29,747 nucleotides of DNA, taken from NCBI GenBank assembly GCA_964200075.2, contig CAXNAA020000074.1, positions 1-29,747 on the forward strand, read 5' to 3'. How positions within the stretch are numbered: position 1 is the stretch's first letter; each line of letters begins with the position of its first letter. The DNA is from Sphacelaria rigidula. Lineage: Eukaryota > Phaeophyceae > Sphacelariales. Below, one piece after another: positions 1 to 8,902 of this stretch. Made by a program: the position numbers and the translations under genes. The notes below the pieces were generated by a model that did not search any database, was not told the DNA's origin, and saw nothing but the letters and a program-made list of their open reading frames with translations.

Positions 1-59
1 CGACGATCTGACTCGAAATTTCGAGCAACAAATGGCCCAAAATACCCCCCCCCTATCGT

Positions 60-255
60 AGGATGACTTCAATCCTTTGTGGGTTTTTTTCAGCGATGCA
101 ACCCAGGTACGCGCACCCCAAATACATGAAATGGCGCAAAAATTGCTTGAAGACTTTTTTTTTCACAAGCAGGCGACTTTTGTTCTCTCTTTCGAGCAGT
201 CACGCCTAAAAAATCGTGGATTTGGCGATTCGAACCGATGATGAATCGTCCGAAC
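60..255. repeat. Dispersed repeat family R1, copy 1
   Basis: This stretch matches 20636-20835 in the same orientation. Shared blocks include 'ccaggtacgYgcacccca', 'gcgcaaaaattgcKtgaag' and an end with 'gattcgtccg' or 'gaatcgtccg'. The similarity stops near 255. On the minus strand the right end reads GGTTCGAATCG here and GGTTCAAGTCA in copy 2, which resembles a polymerase III B box. A tRNA-derived SINE on the minus strand is therefore possible, although I could not find a convincing A box. The homology between the copies is direct observation; the SINE reading is inference. Confidence 0.6.
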
Positions 256-734
256 CTTGCATGGTTTTACAGGAAATTACGTTCCGTCATGACGTTTAGC
301 GCTAAGAGCACACGAACACAAACGTCACCAAGTGAAGCAGGTCTCTGCGGTGCGAAGTTCGAAAATGCGTCGAAAAAAACCCGACCAAGCTGGATACTCA
401 CGCATTTAACCAATCAATCGCGTGGGATACATACATGTGTACAGATATCTGCACATCTTTCATGAAGGCACTGGGGAATCAACATACATCATGGACTATA
501 CTAAAACCGAGATAACCCTATTTCGACAATTTACTCGTTGTAGTCCCTCTAGATCGAGCATTTGCGCCACCACGCGAATCCAGCAAAGTTTCAACCCTTA
601 GACAGCGAGCGTCGCCTCGGAACAGTTCTACAGGCTGACAGTCCGGAGACATTTAGGGGTTTCCAGTGGCCCGGGGGGGGGGGGGTCTGTCCGCTGAGCA
701 GCGGAAAAACTCACCGAAGCAAGCATGGGTGTTT
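256..734. other. No gene seen
   Basis: Only short frames of poor coding quality occur here. The stretch contains a 13-G homopolymer near 673-685. The phrase 'cccttagacagcga' at about 597 recurs at about 763 inside the neighbouring foldback, so a degenerate fragment of that element may extend into this region. Confidence 0.5.
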
Positions 735-1232
735 GAATACTGATCATGCTTTGCAAACCTTAACCCTTAGACAGCGACCCCCCGCATGTGGACTCAGAGT
801 TGGACTACAGCCTGGTTCACAGAAAAGACCCCAAAAACACTAATCGGCAAAACTTCACGCCGTCTCAAGGAGTTACACCCTGAAAATTTGCACAAATGTG
901 CTATGGGTAATTACGCAAGTTTGGATCAACGAGGTTTTTCGATTCTTCCCTTTTTTATCGCTTCACGCGGGTCCGACTGGATCGAAGTTTCCCCCCCAAA
1001 ACGGTGCAAAAAGTAAAGAAGTTGAAAAAAAAACCCGACCTTGGAAAGTTGCGTATTGACCAACGGCACCTTCGTGCAAATTTTCAGGGTGTAACTCCTT
1101 GAGACGGCGTGAAGTTTTGCCGATGAGTGTTTTCGGGGTCTTTTCTGTGAACCAGCCTGTAGTCCAACTCTGAGTCCACATGCGGGGGGTCGCTGTCTAA
1201 GGGTTAAGATTTGCAAAGCATGATCAGTATTC
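735..1232. mobile_element. Foldback element with about 210-bp inverted arms
   Basis: The left arm (about 735-955) reappears as reverse complement at about 1017-1232, with a spacer of only about 60 bp. Matching outer parts include 'gaatactgatcatgctttgcaaa' and 'cccttagacagcgacccccc'. Matching inner parts include 'aaacttcacgccgtctcaag' and 'caccctgaaaatttgcac'. The arms differ at scattered positions, so this is an old hairpin-forming element (foldback or MITE type). The frames in the two arms are mirror images of each other and are not genes. Confidence 0.85.
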
Positions 1233-1537
1233 ATGTTTCCGCACTGAAACGGGAGTCTCAAGGAGAGTAGGGAGAGGATGAAAACTACTAACTGCTGACT
1301 CCGATGCACCCCTCCCTCCGAGGCGGTGGGCGGTGTCATGTGGCGCTCTTTCTGGTTTGCCTAGTTTATGCATACGCATAGCTGTCCTCTCAGAGGTTCA
1401 AGGATAGGCTTCTTCTTTCTTCTTTTTCTCTTCACTTTTTTTTCATGTTGTTTTGTTTTTGTTGTATCGCGTCTGTGAATTTTTCGTGGGTCCGATTTTA
1501 TTTCCTCATTTTCCTTTTACCCCGACATGGGGTGGTA
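1233..1537. other. No gene seen
   Basis: Low-complexity pyrimidine-rich DNA (TTCTTC runs at about 1410-1450) with no usable coding frame or recognisable element. Confidence 0.5.
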
Positions 1538-1617
1538 GCCTGTGACCACGGAAGACGTCCGAGTCAGATGCCCAGAACAGCACTGCGCAGATACCGGAAC
1601 GACTTTTTAATGTGAAG

Positions 1618-1650
<33 letters not shown>

Positions 1651-1665
1651 TCCCAGTACAGCTGG
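1538..1665 (+). repeat. Short interspersed repeat R2 with (CAA)n tail, copy 1
   Basis: Starts with 'cctgtgaccacgg' and ends in about ten CAA units at about 1619-1647. The same start, the internal 'tgcgcagata' and 'ttttaatgtgaagacaacaac' recur at 16928-17045. The start alone recurs at 3956. A short unit with a 3' microsatellite tail is typical of a non-autonomous retroposon. Family membership is observed; the mechanism is inferred. Confidence 0.65.
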
Positions 1666-1841
1666 TCGCTTGTGTGTAAAAACACGGCAGGAATGGGCTG
1701 TTGGCTACAACGCCGTTGCACCGATGTTCAACAGCACAATACACAGCGGGCAATGCTTTCACATTGGCAGTGATGACCAGCAAGCGCGGAACAACTCAGT
1801 CACAATCGTAAAGCAGTAGGGAATATATCTTTGATGTACGC

Positions 1842-2060
1842 CATAGAAATGTACGGCCGTCCCGATATTTTGTGGACAGCGTTCGGGCAAAATGTTCTGC
1901 AACAACGCTTGACGTGCACCTTGACCAAAAATTGCAGGTCCCACCTCTCCAACCTCGAGTAATGAACTCCCCAAGAAAGTTTCCAATATTTTTCGGGGGA
2001 ACCCGCTGAAATATGGAAGAGGCGACCTGAGTAAATGTACGTAAACAATGGTTGGTACCA
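1842..2060 (+). repeat. Dispersed repeat R3, copy 1 (right end present)
   Basis: Positions 1842-2000 closely match 3386-3545 ('gaaatgtacggccgtcccg', 'gtggacagcgttcgggcaaaa', 'ttgcaggtcccacctc'). The right end, 2024-2060, is the reverse complement of 3284-3320, the left end of the second copy. The family therefore appears to have terminal inverted repeats, with each copy keeping a different terminus. Just beyond lies a short telomere-like (CCCTAA)2-3 stretch at about 2088-2102. Confidence 0.7.
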
Positions 2061-2236
2061 TGGAGGTGCCGCCAATTTTAACGCTGACCCTAACCCTAAC
2101 CCCGACCAAGGCATACCGAGACCCTCGGGCAAGGGGGTGCAGAGCGCTCCGAAGCCAAAGTGTGCGTTGCTAGAGCTCAAATCGACGCCTTTCAGCTGAT
2201 TTTGGACCAAGACACGTTCTGGACGTAGGCTTTTGC

Positions 2237-3160
2237 TTCTTATGCGCGCATATAATTTCGCATGAAACGGGTTTTTGCGCATGAGCATATGCGTTTTTTT
2301 AATAACATATGTTTTTGGAGATTTCAGCATGACAGGCATAAAAGCTAAGTTTTACGCATAACTTGGCGCATATAGTACACTCCAACGGGATTATGCATCC
2401 CAAGTTCAGCAGCCAGTACCTGCCCACGGGTGCTCCATGTGGCGTGGTTCGTGGGGTCGTGGCGTTTCTGTTCGTAATTTATTATTTTGAACTTTGTTGC
2501 GGGTCTGATACCGGTTATGGTTTTGTATGTGAGACACTCCATGTTCAAAAAAAGTGATCAAAAAATAAATGCATCATTTTTCACATTAGACAGCGGCTCC
2601 CGCCACAACTTCACATGCCAGAACAGTCAAATCCACAACTGTACAGTGTACAGCGCACAGCACACAGTACACCGACAGTACAGCAGTAAGCACTACACTA
2701 CTCTGGCAGAGCAGAAAGAGATCGAGGTGACCGAGATGCGGACTCTGGCGCCCCAACAGCGCGACGCGAAGGAGACCGCTGAGGAGCAGAGGGAGAGAAA
2801 AAGAGCGCAAAACTTTTGTATTTATTTTATTTTTCTTGTTGCTTTCTACTTTTTTATTATTTCCGTTATTATGGCCTTCAAAACCAATGAACGAAGAAAA
2901 AAAACGAGCAAGCCTTCCTTCCAAGCAATCGTGAAATCTTGAAATGTTCGACGTGCAGTCTTGTTTTCTTGCTGGAAGGTACGTTCCATGGGCGGTGCCG
3001 CCAGGAACCCGCCAGGAACAACCTCAAGAACGACGCGAAAAAGGCGCATAAGTCGCACATACTTCACCAAAATACGCATAAATCGGCGCATAATGTACAC
3101 TTTTGAACATGAAAAATTAAAAAACGCGCATAAAAAATAAAACATGCGCATAACAGGGCA
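2237..3160. mobile_element. Candidate DNA element with subterminal GCGCATA clusters
   Basis: Two clusters of the motif (N)CGCATA, five sites each, flank a motif-poor centre. The left cluster lies at about 2241-2372 and the right cluster at about 3043-3152. A 30-nt block is shared by both: 'acgcataacttggcgcata' near 2354 and 'acgcataaatcggcgcata' near 3074, each followed by 'TAGTACAC' or 'ATGTACAC'. Clustered subterminal motifs are typical of transposase-binding arrays in DNA transposons. The centre holds a frame at 2487-2942 with a charged stretch and a hydrophobic stretch, but it has no recognisable domain and I do not call it a gene. Confidence 0.5.
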
Positions 3161-3283
3161 CTAATCATAATAATAAAGAAGGAAAAGCTTATCTGGACGA
3201 GCTGGGTCTACTGCTCACCACTCCTCACCTGCCCCAGACCATGAATTTTCTCATAACTTTCTGGAGTCTGAAATCAAGTGAAA
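3161..3283. other. Spacer with a TE-like 15-mer
   Basis: The string 'cataactttctggagt' near 3252 recurs at about 24770, each followed by diverged but related sequence. This points to another dispersed family. Confidence 0.4.
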
Positions 3284-3640
3284 TCGAGTACCAACCATTT
3301 TTGACGTACATTTCCTCACGTCTACTGATATGGAAATCAACACCGTGTAATACCGATTACAGTGACCACATGTTGGCACCATACTATAGAAATGTACGGC
3401 CGTCCCGCTACTTTGTGGACAGCGTTCGGGCAAAACGTTGTGATCCCCAACAACGCTTGATGTGCACCTTGACCAAAGATTGCAGGTCCCACCTCTTCAA
3501 CCTCGAGTAGTGACTCCCCAAGAAACTTTCCATTAGTTTTCGCTGGGACCTGCAAAAATATGGAAATAACAAAACCGCGAAATACCGTGTACAGTGACTA
3601 CATGGTGGTGAGCCACCGTATGTACGGAAATGTATGCTGA
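3284..3640 (+). repeat. Dispersed repeat R3, copy 2 (left end present)
   Basis: The left terminus 3284-3320 is inverted relative to 2024-2060. The central part 3386-3545 matches 1842-2000. Within this copy, a block at about 3338-3400 ('atatggaaat..aataccg..acagtgac.acatg.tgg') is repeated at about 3558-3640, so the element contains an internal direct repeat. Confidence 0.65.
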
Positions 3641-3955
3641 ACCGATTGTGCTGCGATCAGTGGTGTTGCCTGTATTGCGGCTGCTATGGTTTGCGTTAGG
3701 GTTGATAGGTAAACGGGTGCCACTGCAGTCGCATCGACTGCTCTCGCGTGTGCTTTGTTTGCTGTGCACACTTAGCTACAAGAGAGCTCACGAAATATAT
3801 GTATATCATAGATCTCTCAGGGGTCTTCTTTACACAACCGCTTGTTTCGAGTCAGCTTCGTAAACAGCACGCTGCAGACCTTGAAACCTAATAACTTTTA
3901 TGTGCGTATTCTTGTGAGGAATAGCAGGAAACGGTATTGGAAAGGCAAGCCTACG
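3641..3955. other. No gene seen
   Basis: The only frame of note (3630-3863, +) begins inside repeat R3 and shows no domain, splice pattern or coding bias that I would trust. Confidence 0.4.
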
Positions 3956-4026
3956 CCTGTGACCACGGGTTCGCGAGATTGGACTAGTGTGCGGAAATAA
4001 TAATAATAATAATAATATAATAATAA
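3956..4026 (+). repeat. R2-like fragment with (AAT)n tail
   Basis: Starts with 'cctgtgaccacgg' as in the copies at 1538 and 16928, then diverges and ends in AAT units at about 3998-4025. It may be a truncated or rearranged member of the R2 family with a different microsatellite tail. Confidence 0.45.
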
Positions 4027-4534
4027 GAGCGAAGCTGCCTAATTTTCACCACAGACTTGTCGGTAAGTGCTTCGAGTTTGGGATAGCTGCCTGGTGATCT
4101 GTCTGCGTAAACCTGCCCTTGGAAACGGCCTGGCCCAATTTCTGCTCCTGCGAAGCGAAGCAGTGTCGACCCGAGGGTAGAGTACTCCAAGAAAAACATG
4201 TATCACGGTGTTGCCTGAAAATTTTCTCGAGGCGCCGACAAAACCTCCGAGGTCATGCACAGCGTCTCGGGTCTGGGAACGCACTGGTTGGTGCAAGTTG
4301 GGGCGCACCACGGTTAGATTGTAGCGAGAAATATAGCTTCCGGATGAGGGACGGGCAAACATCGTAGGCTGCACCAGCCGAGGAGCGGATCTGTAGGTTG
4401 CAGGCCCATCCTAACCTCAATTTTGAGAGATGGACAATTAAATTTGGCACGGAGAATCGCTAGAGCATTACTGATCGGAAATTCTGGAGCCTTGAGATTT
4501 TTCTCTTCTCATGAGTTGAGGGCAAAAAAAAAAT
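4027..4534. other. No gene called; overlapping antisense frames
   Basis: Open frames occur on both strands (4039-4374 minus, 4119-4367 plus). Neither has a recognised motif or a consistent splice pattern. Composition is neutral, and the stretch may be intron or intergenic DNA. Confidence 0.35.
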
Positions 4535-4910
4535 CCAGTTTTCATGAAAACGTCCCCAAGTCATGGAAAAGAAATCTCAACGTCCCAATTATTCTTATTT
4601 TATAATATTCTTCTCTATACGTATTTTGAAAGCCCAACTCTCGAAAGTGAGGTGAGAATGGGCGATTTAGGACCTGGGCCGGACGAGATTCGGGAATATT
4701 TTCCAGACCATATACTAGCCCAGTCTTGGAACCTGTGCATTGGACGTTTGTGTGGAGAATCATTAGGGCACAAAAGCAAAAAAAAGAACCGGGATATAAT
4801 GGGCTCTTTGTCACGAGTTAAGGACGTTTTACTAGAGTGCAGTGAAGATAACTTTTTCACGAGAACGTCCTTCACCCTTTTGGAACCGTTGATGGAAAAT
4901 TGACGATTTA
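4535..4910. repeat. Dispersed hairpin-bearing repeat R4, copy 1
   Basis: Shares with 7480-7790 the blocks 'catgRaaaa...caacgtYcc', 'tttgaaagYc.a.ctctc.aaa' and 'aggtgagaatgggc'. 'cccttttggaac' here (about 4876) matches the reverse complement of 'gttccaaaaggg' at about 7758. It contains an imperfect hairpin: 'gttaaggacgtt' near 4816 pairs with 'aacgtccttcac' near 4864. The 119-codon frame across it is explained by the repeat. Confidence 0.5.
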
Positions 4911-5952
4911 CATTTGACGTTTTTTCGGGCAAGAAATTATTGCTTTTCTACACCCTGTGAGGAAACGATTCGCCCAGAGCGTGTGTTTTAGACCTGTGCG
5001 AATGGAACGTGGAAGAAAAGACTGTTCTTTATTTTACGGGTATGATGAATTGTTCGACCCGTCGGTGTTTTCTAACCCCCGCCAGAGTGCATGGCTGACC
5101 TTTCGTGAAGCGTGCTGCAGTAGATGCTTCGTGCTGTATCACAGCAAGCCTGCGCCTGAGTTGCAATAACAAAGGCGACGCCCACGGCACATTTACCCTA
5201 GATATGCCCCCGTCTACTATCTGTATGCGGAGACCGTCAACGTCAGGCCCTGTGGAGATGTGTTCACTCACCCTTCTGTACTGCGTGTATCATTATATGT
5301 TCACGTTATTCCAGGTGTAAACTCACGTCACGTACGTTACTGTACTCCGTCGTGCGCGTTTGTACAGCACCACACTGCGGTTTGATCATTCCATAACGGC
5401 GACGAGGGTGCCATGTACCCCGTAGTTATACATACTCCTGGTGCAGTGCAGGCGGGGGCCGTTACTTTGGCATATCAGATACAGGCTATCACTTCGTAGG
5501 CTGTGATCTTACCGCATATCTCATCCTGCGCTTTGTGCTGTACGTTTCCACGACACCACCTATCTAATGCGGGTTGATCATGTCTGAACGTTGCACAGTC
5601 CCACTTTGTGCTGCGTGAGGTGTATTACTCCGACTTGCGCTATCGCGTCCGGACCCCATGTCCTCGTGGGCGGCGTTGGGGTGTCATATAATGATATTAC
5701 ACACCTTCTATGTTCTTGCATGGAACACCGTAACATCGTTATTCTGTACTGGACTGTAGTGAAGTGTGTTTACTGGCTGTACTCGTAGTTGTAGTTGGGT
5801 CAGGCTGGTTTGCGAAAGGCTGTCCCAGTCGGTTGTCGGCCGTTTGCCAGTATGTCGCCTGTCTGGACGCTGGCAATCACGTCCACCTGATGTCTTCCAT
5901 ATAATCCTGTGTGCCTCGCAGCATTTTCTCTTGCTGCGGTTACTGTGCTCAC
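4911..5952. other. About 1 kb without a confident gene
   Basis: One minus-strand stretch (about 5220 down to 5100) reads as fairly protein-like sequence, bounded by 'cgcatacag' and a weak 'gtcagc' donor. Its entry phase (0) would fit the exon at 5953-6153. It has no homology I recognise, so I do not call it separately. The rest holds short TG/TAC-rich degenerate repeats and nothing else. Confidence 0.3.
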
Positions 5953-6153
5953 GTTCGGTAAGCGAGCGGAGGGGGCGGTGTGCGCCGGGGGGCAATGGGC
6001 TGCCCCAATGGCTCTTGCAGCTTTTTCAGCGAAACGCCTGGCAGCGTCCTGGCCGTGCTTCTCAATCACCTCTTCCAGCCGAACGTGAATTGCATATGGG
6101 TCGCTCTTCAGCGCTTCCACATGTGGCGACGGGATTTCCACGTGCTCCGCCAT
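5953..6153 (-). CDS. Putative first coding exon, unknown protein
   Basis: On the minus strand an ATG at 6153 in good context ('aacaataaATGGCG') opens a 67-codon stretch. It is rich in Glu, Ala, Arg and Lys ('VRLEEVIEKHGQDAARRFAE') and likely helical. It ends exactly at a GT donor (AAC|gtgagc, phase 0). The frame stays open past the donor, but the protein quality falls. No family is recognised. Further exons would lie at lower coordinates; one possible continuation is around 5220-5100. A tandemly duplicated 44-bp block sits just upstream of the start codon. Calling this an exon is inference from composition, start context and donor. Confidence 0.4.
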
Positions 6154-6173
6154 TTATTGTTGCCGGCCGTATA

Positions 6174-6261
6174 GTGTGGCTTCCTACGCTCGCCAATTGT
6201 TGATGATGCAGCCCACCGTGTGGCTTCCTACGCTCGCCAATTGTTGATGATGCAGCCCACC
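6174..6261. repeat. Perfect tandem duplication, 2 x 44 bp
   Basis: The unit starting 'gtgtggcttcctacgctcgc' and ending 'gatgcagcccacc' occurs twice without any difference (6174-6217 and 6218-6261). Perfect identity means it is recent or homogenised. It begins 21 bp upstream of the putative minus-strand start codon at 6153, so it would lie in that gene's 5' UTR or promoter. Confidence 0.95.
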
Positions 6262-6267
6262 AAAACG

Positions 6268-6325
6268 GTGCACTCCTCTAATTTCAAGTATAATAGTGCA
6301 CCACTCCAAGATCAAGTATACTAAT
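6268..6325. repeat. Degenerate 28-bp tandem repeat, 2 copies
   Basis: 'gtgcactcctctaatttcaag...' at 6268 is followed by 'gtgcaccactccaagatcaag...' at 6296. It directly abuts the 44-bp duplication. Confidence 0.7.
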
Positions 6326-6821
6326 GTGACATATTCGTGCACCGAACCCGAATTGAGGTATTTCACAGATTCTGCTGACAAAAATAAAAAATACTGGAGT
6401 TTGTACTGTTTTGCGAGAGTTTTGTCGATGCACACAATTGGACACACTTCGCCCGTCGCGTGATATTATTGGACAAACCCAACCCGACCGCTCCCGGTTT
6501 CATTTTCGGTACATCCATGATGTGTGCATCTGGAGTCTTCTTTGGTCTTCCACAGTGAAAATGGTTGCCGTCGGTCTTTTCTGTTTCTATCTATTCTTTG
6601 TCAGGGCTTCTCATAATGAGGCCTCTGGCCCGGGGACGGTTCCAAAACGAAAAAAAATCACAAGGCCCTGGACGGTTTGTTCTTGTTTTGCCCTTACGAT
6701 ACTCCTTTCCAAATTTTAACGCACACTCTGAAAAGTGAGACGCGATATCCAGGTTAAGTGCATTTAGTGCCTCTGCTCGTATTATACTGCGTAAAATATT
6801 GAGTTCAGCGCGGAATCTGAT
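6326..6821. other. No gene seen
   Basis: A plus frame at 6411-6719 covers most of it, but I see no domain, no credible start and no splice support. Confidence 0.35.
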
Positions 6822-7172
6822 GTGCGCTTCGTGCCCAGACCCATCATAACTGTGCTGTAGCTGACACGGTTGTGTGGTGTATTAGAACCCTGCGAAGACG
6901 GTTTGCTCTGCGCTGGGGATTGCGTAAACTGCTGTACTGTTGTTGTATCCCGGCCGGAACACAAATCTCGAAACACTGCCGAAATCGTCATCATGGTGCA
7001 GTGGATGCGTTGAGCCGCCTGTAAAACCGAGAACGCGCTTCGTGCCCACACCCATCATTTCGATATAGTACTGTAGTTGTCGCTGTACTACTGTGGTGCG
7101 TTTGGATCCTTCGAAGACGGTTTGATCTGCGCTGGATATTGCCTGAACTGCTGTACTGCCGGTGTGTTCTGG
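6822..7172. repeat. Direct repeat, two copies about 215 bp apart
   Basis: Copy A (6822-6954) and copy B (7033-7172) share 'gcgcttcgtgccca.acccatcat', 'cgaagacggttt..tctgcgctgg' and 'actgctgtactg'. The frames over both copies on the minus strand mirror each other, so they are better explained by the repeat than by a gene. Confidence 0.8.
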
Positions 7173-7479
7173 TCTGTTCGTACAGAACTGGGGTGGGAAC
7201 AAAATGCTGTCGACGCAAATTTGGAAAAGTCACGAGATGGTTGTGCAGCCGTCATATCTTCTTTGGTGCCCTTGTACACATGCACAACTTCTCGGTCACG
7301 CCAACTCCATGTATGGGCAACTCCAATTTTGTGCCATAACAACGAGAGTGCTTTTTACTTGTCTCCGTTCAAAATCGTGGCAGATAAAAAAACACGTTGA
7401 AAATTTCATTCGTTGGCTCCCGAAGAGATGGTCTTTGGACGTATTAGTGAAAACTGGATCTTCTTGTTTGCCGTCAACC
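7173..7479. other. No gene seen
   Basis: Overlapping short frames on both strands, with no motif or splice support. Confidence 0.35.
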
Positions 7480-7790
7480 CATGAAAAAACAAAACTCGAC
7501 GTTCCGAAATTTGTCGTTCGCTTACGTTCCAGGGATCCTCAATACCGAATTTGAAAGTCTACCTCTCAAAATTCAGGTGAGAATGGGCTGGCAACCAATG
7601 AATTCTCTCCTAGCCTGGCCCAACTCGTATGGTATAGGAATCACGCGACATGATCTTTGAGAACCCATGACGATTTTTGCTTTCGTGAATCGGCATTATT
7701 TTGACATGAAAATGACTGAAAATGATGCCGATTCACACATACAAAAATCGTCAATGAGTTCCAAAAGGGTTAACGAGGACAAAATGGCCC
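7480..7790. repeat. Dispersed hairpin-bearing repeat R4, copy 2
   Basis: Diverged relative of 4535-4910. It contains a long near-perfect hairpin: the arm 7660-7697 (core 'tgacgatttttg', 'gtgaatcggcat') pairs with 7724-7762 ('atgccgattcac', 'caaaaatcgtca') across a loop of about 26 nt. The hairpin could form in DNA or RNA and suggests a foldback or MITE-like element. Confidence 0.65.
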
Positions 7791-8083
7791 AGGCTTTTGA
7801 GCAGATGGGCATCTTCCCCTAGATTCAACGATTTGTGAGATATTAAATTCATGGACCAATTCGACTGTGTCAGATCGATGGCTGTGAGAGCCAAACTCCG
7901 TCTGTACGCTGACCCAGCTCATAGTGAATGATTACAGCGCCAGCAGTTTGGTTGAATCTGCTTTTCGTATCTCCAGACATCTTCGTACCGTTTTACGTAT
8001 CAGACTGCCGATTGAGTGCACAAGAAGTACAGACACGTACGCGAAACTGTACTGTCCAATTTCGGCTTCTGTGATTCTCGCAG
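7791..8083. other. No gene called
   Basis: A plus-strand frame is open from 7924 into the exon candidate at 8084. The stretch 8055-8083 looks like a polypyrimidine tract ending in 'ttctcgcag', so it is more likely intron. Confidence 0.35.
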
Positions 8084-8389
8084 GTCGATTTTTTGTGACT
8101 GCGGCTTTCACTTATACCCCAAGGATCCAGCCGTGGCCTCATGGTAGATGTACCCGAGAAAAAAACAAGGTGGGTTCCAAAGTCCTATCTGGTAAGTCTA
8201 CTCATCATAACACCGGGGTGATCTTCGGGTGATATAAGGCATATTTTACCAACACTGGCAGATCACGACGATCCAACTGAAGTGCGGCCAGTTGAGACGG
8301 GGAAAATAATAATGGGGCCACCTGGCACTTCTTCCTCTGACAGTCCCGTCATCAGCGGACAAGTTGATAGCGTCCCGCCCCTCAAGCAG
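8084..8389 (+). CDS. Two putative exons of an unknown + strand gene
   Basis: Exon a, 8084-8191, follows a good acceptor ('gattctcgcag') and ends at a strong donor (TCTG|gtaagt, phase 1). Exon b starts at 8262 after 'cactggcag' with the two bases needed to complete the codon. It reads as hydrophilic, Pro/Ser/Asp-rich protein ('PPGTSSSDSPVISGQVDS'). The intervening intron would be 70 bp. The frame remains open after 8389, where a weak GT (AAGCAG|gtcgtc) occurs, so the 3' end is uncertain. No family is recognised. The gene could be an upstream neighbour of the enzyme gene, or alternative 5' exons of it. Confidence 0.35.
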
Positions 8390-8762
8390 GTCGTCAGCCG
8401 ATGTAGGGCGTCTACCGAGCAATCGCAGATACTTCTACATATACCACATACCTCGGGGATCACAGCATGCAGTCAGCACTGCAATCACCCTGCAATTTGC
8501 GTTTCGCCCCCACCCGCGCGTTCCCCCGCCCGCTGTGGCGGCAGAGCAGCACCCAAAGACCAGAACACACTCGACCCGCGAATTTTCCGCTACTTCTATT
8601 CTTTGCAAGATGCACGGACGTGTTGTGCTGTCTCAGCTTCAAATCCACAATTTTCTCAAGCTCCGATTCTCCGAACTTTTAACCCCTTTCTAACTCCGGC
8701 TTGCGCTGTATGTGTCCTACCACAAGGTGGTTGGAGGAGCCCTTTCCCCTTCCAGCACAGGA

Positions 8763-8769
8763 TGAGACG
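8763..8769 (+). promoter_or_regulatory. TGAGACG promoter-type heptamer
   Basis: WGAGACG is a described promoter element of Toxoplasma genes. This copy lies 134 bp before the ATG at 8903. Another copy at 8293-8299 lies about 600 bp upstream, inside the putative exon at 8262. The position is suggestive only: other copies occur at 1100, 9090, 10165, 20268 and 25893. Confidence 0.3.
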
Positions 8770-8902
8770 AACCGAACCCAGCTCCCATAATCAGATTATT
8801 CTATACAATCATATTCCAATGCGATCGATATCTTTCCTGTCGTTTTCTAGGAATTTCTCGGAATAGTTTTTCGTATACCTGGACGAGGTCACCTCTAGAC
8901 AA

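Noticed and set aside
2487-2942. 151-codon frame with a charged helix then a hydrophobic stretch
   Set aside because: It lies in the centre of a repeat element, runs through purine- and T-rich DNA, and has an equally long antisense frame.
4544-4903. 119-codon frame
   Set aside because: It coincides with repeat R4, whose sister copy does not keep the frame.
8390-8866. Continuation of the frame opened at 8262 as one 194-codon gene
   Set aside because: Protein quality drops after about 8389 and the stretch overlaps the likely promoter of the enzyme gene.
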